Part shown: piece by piece, positions 11,611 to 22,340 of the stretch | How the letters are laid out: the number at the start of each line of letters is the position of its first letter | Numbering within the stretch: position 1 is the stretch's first letter | Assembly: GCA_963556495.2 (NCBI GenBank) | Contig: OY747717.1 | Location: 4,611,501 to 4,675,500, forward strand | Source: Valencia hispanica | Taxonomy: Eukaryota > Chordata > Actinopteri > Cyprinodontiformes > Valenciidae | Direction: 5' to 3' | Length of the DNA: 64,000 nucleotides | Notes under the pieces: generated by a model | Databases searched by the model: none | Seen by the model: the letters and a program-made list of their open reading frames with translations, nothing else | What the model was told of the DNA's origin: nothing | Program-made: the position numbers and the translations under genes

Positions 11611-12270
11611 GGTTTTCTGACCCACATGCAGAACACCACTAGGAAGAACAGTTTATTGTACCAATGAATGTTGGTTGATCGCTGGGACCAGGAATACTGC
11701 ACGGAGGAATGGAAATGAGGAGAACTGCAGGACAGGAAGATCAGAGGTGAGCTGTTGTCCTTGATTAATGTGAAATGTTTGATAGTACTCAGGATTGGCT
11801 TACTTTCAGGTGGAGAAGCTGATGCCAGGGAGGAGAAACTAGGAGTCCGCTACATCTACCAGATCTTCCTGAAGATGATCGCTAAGCATGGAAGCTGAGG
11901 GATCCTGAGATGAGGACTGAGTTCAGTTTTTTAGGCTAATGAGCCTCAACTAGGTGCAGCTGTGACCAGGTGCCAGGCACGGCTCCACCCTTGATGTTGA
12001 TGGACGGGTCCTCGACTTGAGCAGGATCACCGGAATGAAAGAAGACAAAAAACATAGACGGAGACCAGGGCTGGATTTAGGTGGATGCAGGCAAAATCTG
12101 GTAGAAGATGAACCAGCAGAAGAGCTGACCGTGAGCTTCAGCGGATTATCAAACAGAGAAGATTCATGAGTCTAGCAGAGATCCAGTAAGAGTGGAATGA
12201 GGCAGGAGTCACAGCTTCAAAAACCACCAAATTCAGACACGTCTCAACTGGGCCAAGGAGAAGGACTGGA
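11611..12270. mobile_element. Probable interspersed repeat, family unknown
   Basis: The start CTGACCCACATGCAGAACACC, trimmed to the core CCCACATGCAGAACACC, and the following GAACAGTTTATTG resemble a repeat seen in many fish introns. The segments at 32330-32660 and 56160-56400 have a similar composition. I see no termini or coding, so this is a weak call. Confidence 0.3.
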
Positions 12271-12639
12271 CAGTTGGCCAGTGGTCCAAGGTCCTCTTTA
12301 AGTAAAGTGTGCCTTTCATTCAGGAATCAAGGTCCAAGGGTTTGGAGGAAGACGGGTGAGGAACAGAACCCAAGCTGCTTGAGGTCCAGTGTGAAAAATC
12401 CTCAGATTTGGGGTGCAATGTCCGGCGCAGGTGTTGGTAAACTCTGCTTTCTTAAATCCAAGGTCAGTCTACCAGAATGCATTAGAGGATTTCATGATTC
12501 CTTCTGCTGAGGATCTGTACGGAGATGCTGATTTCATCTTCCGGCAGGAAGCCCATACCATCAGAAGAATCACAACATGGAGTTAACAGGTTAACTTAGG
12601 TTCAGGAGTGGGACCATGCCTCAAACCGAAGCATTGAAG

Positions 12640-13030
12640 CTGCGCTCTCACCCCACTGCTCCGGCCCGGCCCGGGCCCTCCCTTCTCCATCCCCTCTCCG
12701 CCCGCGCCTGGCGCGCATTCTTTGTTCTAGAGCCTCTCTTCGAGCTCGGCGATCCCCGGTCTTTGCTCCGGGCCGCCCCGACATGTCCGGTTGGACAGTG
12801 GCGTGGCTCCAGCATGCGCTCCAGGAAAGGGGTATTCCCTTCAGCCGCTCCGCTTCCAAGGCCTGGCTTTTCTAGCTCCTTTTCCCGCCTCATGCGCCCC
12901 AGCCCCACGCATCCTCCTCCCTCCCGTCCGGAGCTTCATGGTTCCGCCATTGTTCCCACTTCCTCTTTGGGCGGGTCTTTCGGTGACGCAGTTCCACCCC
13001 TCCAACCCGTCTCGGACCATTGATTTGAAA
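12640..13030. other. GC-rich, CpG-containing island
   Basis: This ~400-bp patch is strikingly GC-rich against AT-rich surroundings and begins with CGGCCCGGCCCGGGCCC. Long frames on both strands are proline/arginine-rich and look like a composition effect. It could be a CpG-island promoter or an internal promoter of a repeat. No TATA box, splice-linked exon or domain identifies a gene. Confidence 0.5.
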
Positions 13031-13349
13031 AGGCAGAGGCTATTGGGGCGTTAAATTAGGACTGGGGTGGTCTGCCAACCTCCTCGAACTTATTGGCGGA
13101 CTTGCTTTTTTAGATCAGTGCTTTCTGAAGAAGAGTGGATGGGACATTAAGCAATGAAATGGTTGGAGCCACCACAATAAATGCATAGCCTGGAACTCAC
13201 CCTTCTTTGTCACGATTGTATACCAAAATAGACATTAGAGCTCAGCTTAATGAAAACAAGAGCAAAGCTAACACAAGCAGGGATGATGCTAATACATCAC
13301 CAGTCTTGGAGAGCCAAATGCAACCTTGAGTGACATTGTGGTCCACACT

Positions 13350-13425
13350 CCATACCAGTTGGTGGCAGTAATGCACCAATTTGTTGGTTGCCAGCTGTCA
13401 ATAAACATCACAAAGAAGAAGAAGG
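13350..13425 (+). mobile_element. Retroposon 3'-end fragment with (GAA)n tail
   Basis: The words TGGTGGCAGTAATGCACCAA and TTGGTTGCCAGC, followed by AATAAACATCACAAAGAAGAAG, are a familiar fish retroposon end. The body is not recognisable. Confidence 0.5.
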
Positions 13426-13852
13426 GTGCTGCTGTCTTATTTTTAAGTTAATCTGAGCATGCTAACAGTAGTTATGATGAACCCTTTGTGAGAAATACAC
13501 CCAAGGAAAGGAATTATCAAGGTTTTCAGAGGCAGATTATGTAGGATTGTGGAATAACTATTTTACTGGAGGCCGTTAAAGCTGCAGTCCGGAGAATATA
13601 TTTATGTATCAAAGTTGTATACAGTGGGGTTCAATACTATGATAAAAGGCTAGTGCTCCACAACATTTGTTGTTCTTCTTAAGTCCCCCCTTCCTCCCAC
13701 AGACCGCTATTCATTTCACACTGACCGCCGAATTTTTTCAGCCAATAGAATTCAAGTTTCCACCTTGTCGTTTGTCAATGAACTTACACGCGGTTTGCGC
13801 GGGTCCAAGCGCACAAGCTGCTCGTGTTTACAGTTGCCATATTGGAAGAGAG

Positions 13853-13886
13853 CGTCAGCCATGGAGAAGTCACTCCATGGCTGACG
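13853..13886. repeat. Perfect 14-bp hairpin at a LINE junction
   Basis: CGTCAGCCATGGAG (13853-13866) and CTCCATGGCTGACG (13873-13886) are exact reverse complements around the 6-nt loop AAGTCA. The recognisable LINE sequence starts about 10 bp to the right. Confidence 0.9.
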
Positions 13887-13892
13887 ATCATG

Positions 13893-15068
13893 ACGGCACT
13901 GTTGATCGTGATACACTATTAGAATGACTGGAGAGCTGGGTCAGACTCTCTGGTACAGTACTTGGCTGGTTTGAGTCTTACGTAAAGAACAGGGAGTTCT
14001 TTGTTTCAATAGGAAACTTTTCATCAGAATGAACAGAAATCACATGTGATCTACATGCTCCCACTAGCCCAGAATATAACAACCATAACTATGCAGATGA
14101 TACTCAGCTCTACATTACGATGTCACCAGGCAACTTTAAACCCATCCAAACCCTAAGTAAATGGATCAAGCAAATCAATGGATGGATGTGCCATAACTTT
14201 CTCCAGCTGAACAGAAACAAAACAGAAGTAATTACTTTTGGATCCAAAGAGGAACGATCAAGACTCAGCACACAGCTTCAGTTAATACAGAAATTACTGA
14301 TCAGGCCTGAAATCTAGGTGTAGTAATGGACTCAGACCTGAACCTTCAGGGTCACATAAAGGCAATAACAAGGTCAACCTTCTATCACCTGAAGAACATT
14401 TCTAGGATTAAAGGTCTAATGTTGCAACAGGACCTTGAAAAACTCATCCATGCATTTATCTTTAGTCGGATTGATAACTCCAACAGCGTCTTCACAGGTC
14501 TGCCTAAAAAGTCAATCAGACAGCTCCAGCTGATCCAGAACGCTGCTGCTCGTGTTCCTCACTAGAACCAGGAAAGTAGAGCACACCACCCCAGTTCTAA
14601 AGTCCTTACACTGGTTCTCTGTAGCTCAGAGAATAGACTTCTAAATACTTTTACTAGTTCATAAATCATTGAATGGCTTAGCACCAAAGTATGTTGAAGA
14701 TCTGCTGTTACTATACCAACCACCCCAGACCACTCAGGTCCTCTAATTCCAGTCTACTTAACATCCCTAGAATCAGAACCAAACATGGAGAAGCAGCTTT
14801 CAGTTTCTATGCTCCTCTAATCTGGAACAAACTTCCAGAAAACTGCAAAGCTGCTGAAACACTGAGTTCTTTTAAATCACAACTAAAAACGTATCTGTTT
14901 AGAGCTGCCTTCGAGTAATGATTTGATGTATCATGTTTTGTGTATGGTTCTTGCTTTATTGCTGTTTTTACTTTATATGCTTTGTCTGTGCTTGACTGCT
15001 ATTTTTATGTTACCCCTTAATCATGTAAAGCACCTTGAATTACCTTGTTGGTGAAAGTGTGCCTTGCT
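13893..15068 (+). mobile_element. LINE relic, RT C-terminal half and 3' UTR
   Basis: The plus strand starts within the RT block GTVDRDTLLE, equivalent to TVDHDILLE in the longer copy at 58.8 kb. It continues SGTVLGWFESYVKNREFFVS and reaches the catalytic [11 protein letters not shown]. The conserved GVPQG...LGPLLF block is deleted between the words ACATGTGAT and CTACATGCTCCC. Stops occur after LLE and after FSSE. Later blocks are MDSDLNLQGHIKAITR, IHAFIFSRI and RTKHGEAAFSFYAPLIWNKL. The 3' UTR ends TGTAAAGCACCTTGAATTAC. It belongs to the same family as 57385-60122 and is inactive. Confidence 0.85.
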
Positions 15069-17094
15069 CACCTCTGAAATGTCCATCACAAAATACAATC
15101 GGGTGATGATCGATAGCGCTTGCTGCTTTCCTTTTGACCTGCTGTGACACCACAGGTGATGCGCGTGCACAATTGTTGAGGTGGGGCTAGAGGGAGCGAG
15201 AGGGGTAGAGGGGGAGGGATGTTTTGGGAGGGGCCTTGGTAGTGGAATTCAAAAAATCTCACTCTCCCTCAAATACTTTGGACAGCAGCTTAAAGTGAAC
15301 CCTTGTGGATGTGAAAAGACCATTTTGTGAGAATCGGCTCTGTTCTGTCAATGATATGAGGCTACGAACAGTGATTTCTTAGTGGTTTGATAAAAGCTCT
15401 TACTGTGTCTACAGTTATGATTTTATGCTTCATTGGCATAGATCATTGGAATCCTAAGAATCTCAACTTTTAAATTATGTATAAGTATATCGAAGGGGTG
15501 TTGCAAAAAAGGCAGATGTGACCCGGAAGTACTGTACGTAAAGTACCGCCAACGGGACATAAAAACATGCAGTGGTGAAATAAATAGACGGTTCACTGGG
15601 GCCCCCCCAGAATATGCCACAACTCCACCCCATCTAAATTCCTCTAGTGTTGGGTCTGATCAAATCCGTATAAGCAGGTAAAATATGACCTTTATGTAAG
15701 TCTTGGATAGATTATTTAGATTATTATACATTATTTACATTATTCCAATGTCGGTTTGGACAATCCTAACAATCCTAACAATCCTAAAGAGAGGCAAGAA
15801 ACTGTCAAAAACGCTTCTTTATATTTTGTTTTTCATCATTGAAGAACGTCGTTTTTTTCTCCACATTATTTAGCCTTAAGATTTTACTTTGTTGTCATTC
15901 CCTCTTTTTTTTTATTTATCTGTGTCTTACCAGAAGTAAGTTTAAGGAGCAGAGAAATTAACAAAACAATCAGTGCTTAACCTTGAAAAAATGCTCTTAG
16001 ACATAAAAATGGATTTGTACTCCAGGTAAAGAAATTCAAAATAGTTTTAAAGTCCAAAGACTGACATGAAGATAGGATGAGTAAATATGGACAGTAAAGT
16101 TAAAGATGGTTCTGGTTTTGAAACACTAAATTGCTTCCACACTGAAGAACCAATCTCTTACCATCAGCGGGAGACAGCGGGAAGTCAAATATCCCCCTAA
16201 AACGTCACGGAGCCATGCTTTAAGGAGAAAGATATGGATCTGAGAGTTGATCTAAGTCTCAAAGTGGAGAACCGTACTCGGCTGCCGGGTGGTGCCACCT
16301 TGACAGCTGACAAGCACAGGACAGCGGCTGACTGGAAATGAATGTGGACAGCTGAACGACCGCAGGGCAGCCCTGGCTGAGGGTCGTCATCAGATGACCT
16401 TGTGCTGTCTCGCGTGGAAAGCTGATCTGACAGCGTGAGGCCTGAGGCCACGGACACACATGTCTGAGCACAGAAAGCCACCAGGACTTCGACCGACCAT
16501 CCGATTGATGAGACTGATGAGAGAGAGGACCGGGAGGTGTTGAGACGTTAACAGCAACACTTTGCAAGCCAATTAACCAATTAGAACTTTTTATTTTTGT
16601 ACAGCTAGTCTGTTTACTGCTATAGCGTAACTTAGAAAACAGATTAGAGTAGATTCGACCATATTCACATGTTTGCATGAGCAGAAAATAAGAAAAATTT
16701 AAAGTTATAAGGCTAAATGACTCAAAAAATACTTAATAAATGTAATGTTCACTAGAACTGATTGTTTGAAATGGTTCAGAATTTGCTGTTTAGTTGGCTG
16801 CTCTAATCAGCTGTTGCTTGATCATGACCCAAGTGACTCGTTTACTTTTTCATTTGGCTTTTGCTTCAAACAGAACAATTCAAATTAGCCTTCTTTTAAC
16901 GATCAACGCTATTTCAGCCATTGAACATTCGCAGTTTCTAAATAAAAAAACCTTCTCCACCCTGAGTTTGTGCTGTTGCTGTTAACCGGTGGACAAGACA
17001 CAGAATGTTAGAAAATAACACTTTTATTTAGAAAAACGACCCGAAAATAACGCAGGCACCCCCACCCCCTTTAAAAAATCACATAATGAAAAAT
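15069..17094. other. Spacer without a recognised gene
   Basis: A GA-rich strand segment lies near 15180-15235. Frames around 16200-16680 (minus) show no domain. Nothing else was identified. Confidence 0.4.
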
Positions 17095-17650
17095 TAGAAT
17101 TTTATAGGCTATGCTAGGTTCAGCTAGGCTAAGCTAAAATATGCTAGAAAAGCCTAGGATATGCTAGAATATGATAGTTCATCTAAATTACGCTAGGTAA
17201 GCAAGAATAGTCTAGGATAAATTAGACGCAATATAAGTCTAAGTTAAGCTAGTATTGGTTAATTTATCGTAAATTACTCTTGGTTAAACTAGAATTGGCT
17301 AGGATAAGAAAAGCTAGGCTAAAGGAAATCCATTGACACTAGTCTAAGTTAGGCTATGCTAAAGTATGATGGAATAGCCTAGAATAAGCCTGAATTGGTC
17401 CATTTATAATAATAAATTATGCTAAATTAGGCTGGATACACCTAAACTAGTTTAGCTTACACTGGCTTCTTTTAAAAAAAATTACACTATAACAGATCTA
17501 AATACGCAAAGTAAAACTAGTCTAGGCAAGCCTAATGGGTTAGTTTAGTTTAAATTAGTATAGCTATGGTAAGATGGGAAAGGCTATGATAAGTAAGGCT
17601 AGGTTAGGTTAGAGACTAGCATAGGGAAAGTTAAGCTAAACTAGGCCAGG
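17095..17650. repeat. Degenerate CTAG/GCTAA-rich repeat tract
   Basis: For about 550 bp the sequence is dominated by variants of GCTAGGCTAAGCTA and TATGCTAGAA with irregular spacing. It looks like an old, heavily mutated tandem array. No clear period can be fixed by eye. Confidence 0.65.
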
Positions 17651-19255
17651 ATGTTGTAGGACAGGCAAAATATGGGTCGAAACACACTGTTGGGGGATGT
17701 GAAGGTCATAGTAAGTATTTCTGTGACAGAACACTTTTAAAAAAGTTGCTAGAAGCAGCAGCAGAGCTGGATATGTGGTCTGCTGATATTAGAATCATTT
17801 TTTGTTTGTTTGATTCAGCTAAAACAAAAAAAAGCAGCTGTCTTTTAGTGTTAACTTAAAATAAACTAGATTAGACCTGAGGCTGGGGTAAACTATGATG
17901 TGGTCCTTTTGGGACTCCCCTATGCTGGGTTGCCACGGCTCTGCAGCTTCTCCCACCCCACAGCTGCATGCACACAGACTTGGCAGAGGTTTTACACCAG
18001 ATGCAAAATGGGATTTGAATCAGGTACCTCTGAGGCTATGGCCACCTGTTTTATCACTGCCACCAAGCTTAGCTAACTCTGATCTTCATGAATAACCTAG
18101 CTTTGATAGGAGAAAAGGTCTCTGAACCAGAATCGGGAGCTGGTTTAACTGGACAGAAATTTGACAACTAAAAGCTCTTCTTCCTGTTTTACTTGGAGAT
18201 CCTGTAAAGCAGAAGTAAAGCTGTCATTTGAAAGCAACATTTTCTGTTGAGATACAGTGTCATTGTGAGTTTTCTTTTCAAATATGACACCACTTGGTTG
18301 GTAGGTACTTGACATGTCTAATCAACAAGTGAACATTTTCTAGAGAGAAGCTAATTTTGGAGAAATAAGCTCTCAGTTGTTTCTAACTAAAGAATAGTGC
18401 ATAAAGGTCATTAAGTTACAGTGATTATACAGAACATATTGAACATTACATAAAATCACTTGTAAGTACTTGTTGTATTTGCTCAGTAGCCTGTTCATGA
18501 AATACATCACAACAGAAACTGTAAAGAAAAGAAAAAAGTGAAAAAGAAGCCAAGAAAGAAAGAATAAAAAGGAATAAAAAGGTAAAAAGCAAAAAGAAAG
18601 AAAGGAGAAAAATGCAAAAAAGAAAAACGATTACGTTTTGAAGCATGCATTTTGTACCAAAGCATGTATGAATACGACATAAATATAATTTTACACACTA
18701 AACACACGTTCCCTAATTTAGTTGGATTTTAAATTGGAAATTGCTCAGCTGATGAAGGTCTTGTCGCTGAAGTGTTGCCCTACACAACCATGTGTGGTAG
18801 CCTTGTTGTGCAAAAATGTTAACATTTTAAAGCAATGCTTAGTTTGCGATGCAGAGCATTTGCAGTTTTAATTAGAAGTTAAAAATAGACAGAGAAAAAA
18901 TGCAGAACTTCAAGATGATGCTCTGCACTTCCTCGCCCTCTCCACGCTCTGTTTTTAAACCCCAGCCACTGGGAGGTCATTATTAATAAGGTGCAGCATT
19001 GGCCAATTATTCAAGGTTGCGCTCCGTGTTTTCTCTACGTTTAATTACACTCTGCCCGCTCGCTGCAAGACAGACACTGGATTTCAGAATTTTGTGTAAA
19101 CACATTTAAAGCTAAACTAGTTTGAAATGTTTGTCATTTTCAGCTAAGAATGTATGTTAATAATCTGCAGTAAATGTTTCACGTCAGCAGCAGAAGTTTA
19201 CAGAGAAAAAGTAGAGGGATCAGTATTTAGATGGTTTGAACCAAATCTCAAATGA
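17651..19255. other. Spacer with a purine-rich tract
   Basis: Plus-strand A/G-rich sequence runs through 18525-18635 (AAAGAAAGAAAGGAG-type words). No gene was recognised. Confidence 0.45.
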
Positions 19256-19602
19256 GGCGCCGTTTCTGAAGTTACACAGTCAAAAATGAACATAAATAAT
19301 TTTTAGCCTCACATAAAAGGAGGAAAAAAAGTTTTTTATTTTTTTTGAAAACATATTTGCGTCCATGTTATATATTCATTTTGAAATGTCACAGTTTAGA
19401 TCTAAATTTATTATTTATTTTGATTCTCAACTATATATGTAGCTTGCTGATTAACTATTAAAATGTAAACAGTGACATTTATAGATGGATGAATAACAGG
19501 TGGAAAATATGACTTAGAAAAAATGAACTCCCATTTTCTTTCTCTTATGACAGGCTCTTATTAGTATTAATTTTTGACTGTGTAACTATACAAACGGTGA
19601 CC
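19256..19602. mobile_element. Fold-back element copy B (short form)
   Basis: The left end, GGCGCCGTTTCTGAAGTTAC, then ACAGTCAAAAATGAAC, is matched in inverted orientation by TTTTTGACTGTGTAACTATA and CAAACGGTGACC at the right end. Inner matches include CATGTTATATATTCATTTTG against the right-arm counterpart. The copy is about 347 bp. It has inverted termini but only a trace of the interior (GTAGCTTGCTGATTAACTA), with no CTAAATATTTAG array. It looks like an internally collapsed or ancestral short form. I could not identify a target-site duplication. Confidence 0.75.
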
Positions 19603-20401
19603 CATAATCTCAGGCATAAGTATGTCCAAATAAACCTGGGATGTTAATAAATGCTTTGCTGACTTTATTATTTGCTTTTCCAAATTTAAATTAGATGTAA
19701 CATTTAAATGCAACCCTTTTATTATGGGATTCTGCGAAAAGACAAACTCCCACTCGCTCCATCATATAAAGACTCAACTGTGGCTGCTGAGGGCTCCATT
19801 TGATTGGTACTCTTAGATTTAACAGTGTGGGTTAACAGAAGCTGGATAAAGAGCACTTAACAGCTTTTTAGCAGTTCTTAGTCACACAAAATGAGAACAA
19901 AAAAAAGGTCCAATCACTGACTCCTAATTTTAGCTCCAGCAGCATTTCTTACACTTTGATCAGGAACAGCCACATAATCGAAGATTTATCATTAGCTGGA
20001 GAAATCTTCACACTGCAGTTCACCATAGTATCACTGTCTTCATCCATTAATATCATATCATCTTCAGCTACCATTCTGACATAATATTCACACGTTGGTA
20101 TTATCATAACGATCGTCTTCAGCTGATGCTCAACATCATCCTCACTGTGATTATCATCACCGCCGCCATCAGCTGCCTCACTCTCATCATCTGTAGTGCA
20201 TTATCATCCCTCCAACATGGCAGTCCCAATCACCATGGCTGTAGGCAGCTGTTGTTATCGTCTGATCGGGCCAATTAAGTTGTCTCCGCACAGCGCCGGT
20301 GGACAACTAGCTAATTTAGGAGGCTTTATAGGCAAAGCAAGGCCTTGAGTTCAATCCAACTCTTGTCCTATTCAATCGAACTCAAAATGATTGAGTTTTA
20401 T
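19603..20401. other. Spacer; ATC-rich patch
   Basis: Around 20030-20200 the sequence is rich in ATCATC/TCATCA words. No gene was recognised. Confidence 0.4.
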
Positions 20402-21088
20402 TCCATTCATCAGTCCATCCATCCATCCATCCATCCATTCATTTATTTATTTGTCTGTCTGTCCATCCATCCATCTGTCCATCCATTCATTTATTTATTT
20501 GTCAATCCATTCATCTGTCCATCCATCCATCCATCCATCCATCCATTTATTTATTTGTCAATCCATCCATCCGTCCATCCATCCATTTATTTATTTGTCA
20601 ATCCATCCATCCGTCCATCCATTCATTTATTTGTCAATCCATCCATCCATCCATCCATCCATCCATCCATCCATTTATTTATTTGTCAATCAATCCATCC
20701 ATCCATCCATGCATCCATCCATCAATGCATCCATCCATCCATCCATCCGTCCGTCCGTCCGTCCGTCCGTCCGTCTATCCATCCATCCATCCATCCATCC
20801 ATTTATTTATTTGTCAATCCATTCATCTGTCCATCCATCCATCCATCCATCCATCCATTTATTTATTTGTCAATCCATCCATCCATCCATCCATCCATCC
20901 ATTTATTTATTTGTCAATCAATCCATCCATCCATCCATGCATCCATCCATCAATGCATCCATCCATCCATCCATCCGTCCATCCGTCCGTCCGTCCGTCC
21001 GTCTATCCATCCATCCATCCATCCATCCATCCGTCCGTCCGTCCATCCGTCCGTCCGTCCATCCGTCCGTCCGTCCATCCGTCCGTCC
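20402..21088. repeat. Expanded (ATCC)n array with ATTT/CGTCC variants
   Basis: About 690 bp of ATCC tetranucleotide, interrupted by ATTTATTTATTTGTCAAT and by CGTC runs. On the minus strand this is a GGAT repeat directly following a LINE 3' end, so it is best read as that LINE's tail grown into a microsatellite. A composite block recurs at a 228-bp spacing (GTCAATCAATCC at 20685 and 20913), implying a segmental duplication. Long frames in all registers ([18 protein letters not shown]) are artefacts. Confidence 0.95.
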
Positions 21089-21240
21089 AGCCTCTTGGTC
21101 CAGCTCCTCTGGGAGCATCCCAAGGCGTTCCCAACAGAGAAACAACGTCCCTCCAAGTGTTTCCTGGGTCTTCCTCTGTGTCTCCACCTAACCAGATGCT
21201 CCAGATGACGAGTGTGAAGTGACCAGGATGGCAATCAGCA
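21089..21240 (-). mobile_element. LINE 3' coding end feeding the GGAT tail
   Basis: The minus strand reads [20 protein letters not shown] and then [12 protein letters not shown], the usual extreme C-terminus of the LINE family also seen at 2046-4013 and 31400. It is followed on the minus strand by the GGAT array. Confidence 0.75.
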
Positions 21241-21261
21241 CCTCCAAATCGTAAGCCACTG

Positions 21262-21284
21262 GTACGTTTCCACTATCGGCACTT
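21262..21284. mobile_element. Left piece of a MITE split by a LINE
   Basis: GTTTCCACTATCGGCACTT matches the left end of the element at 50490 (GTTTCCACTATCGGAACTT). The other part resumes at 22180 with CACTTCAGGGTAAT. CACTT is present on both sides of the LINE. Confidence 0.6.
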
Positions 21285-22179
21285 TTCAAGTCAATTCAGT
21301 TTATTTATATAGCGCCAATTCACAACAGATGTCATATCAAGGCACTTAACAAGAAAAGTCATTTCAATATATTTATACAAACATTCCAATCAGTTAAAAA
21401 GTTTCCTATTTAAGGAATCCCAGCAGATTGCGTCAGTCATTGGCGTGAGGTTGGGTCCCGTTGATGCAGACTTTCCAACCACAGCAATCCTTCAGCAATC
21501 CCTCATACTGAGCAAGCATGTAGCGACGGTGGAGAGGAAAAACTCCCCTTTAACAGGAAGAAACCTCCAACAGAACCAGGCTCAGTAGGAGCGGCCATCT
21601 GCCATGACCGTCTGGGAGTTTGAGAAGACAGAGCAGAAACACAGAAGGAACAGAAGATCTGATATAAGAGAACTTTCTATGTTACAGAAAGTAAAAAGTT
21701 GATAACAGGACACAGTGGATGTTCAGTTACTGGGAGCATCATCCCAGTCGATGCCCCCCGTCCAACAGGGCATTGCAGCCAAGCAGGATACCAGACCAGG
21801 TATATCTTCTATGGAGAGAAAAACACAGAGAAAATAAAGTCGAAATAGCAGAATGTACTGTAATACAACTGGAGAGTAGTAGGAGAGAAAAGTAGCAGAG
21901 TGAAGAAAATTGGTAAGTCTGTCCTCCACCAGTCTAAGCCTATAGCAGCATAACTACAGAGATAGCTCAGGATGACCTAAGCCACTCTAACTATAAGCTT
22001 TATCAAAAAGGAAAGTTTTAAGCCTGGCCTTAAAAGTAAACAGAGTGTCTGCCTCACGGACTAAAGCTGGGAGCTGGTTCCACAGGAGAGGAGCCTGATA
22101 ACTAAAAGATCTGCCTCCCATTCTACTTTTAGAAATCCTAGGAACTACAAGTAAACCTGCAGTCTGAGAGCGAAGTGCT
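21285..22179 (-). mobile_element. 5'-truncated LINE copy (3' UTR only)
   Basis: The sequence is the reverse complement of a ~0.9-kb LINE 3' UTR nearly identical to 25543-26400, with shared words such as CAGTTTATTTATATAGC, AGCGACGGTGGAGAGGAAAA and GAGCGGCCATCTGCC. It stops at GAAGTGCT, where the longer copy continues toward the RT ORF. CACTT flanks both ends (21280-21284 and 22180-22184), and the two flanks join to restore a MITE, so the insertion limits are well defined. Confidence 0.85.
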
Positions 22180-22340
22180 CACTTCAGGGTAATATAACCA
22201 GACCTTTTTCTGGTGGGGTAAACCAGTCTGCCCCCGTCCTCTTAGCCATTGTGGCTCCATACCAAAATTAGACCTTAAGGGAATTTGCTAAGAGCTCAGC
22301 ATATCTTCACCGTTTTTGCAGTGAGTGGCGCCACTGATCA
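22180..22340. mobile_element. Right piece of the split MITE
   Basis: This continues the MITE from 21284 with TTCAGGGTAATATAACCAGA. Its outer right boundary is approximate. Confidence 0.5.

Noticed and set aside
12616..13054. Proline/arginine-rich frames on both strands as coding exons
   Set aside because: Long frames on both strands are expected in a GC-rich island, and no domain or splice sites support them.
16197..16678. Minus-strand 139-codon frame as a gene
   Set aside because: No recognisable motif, overlapping frames in other registers and no splice or promoter support.
20402..21088. CRISPR-like array
   Set aside because: Units are simple tetranucleotides without unique spacers, in a vertebrate genome.
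20345..21234. Long IHPS/GWMD-repeat frames as genes
   Set aside because: They are tetranucleotide microsatellite read in different registers.
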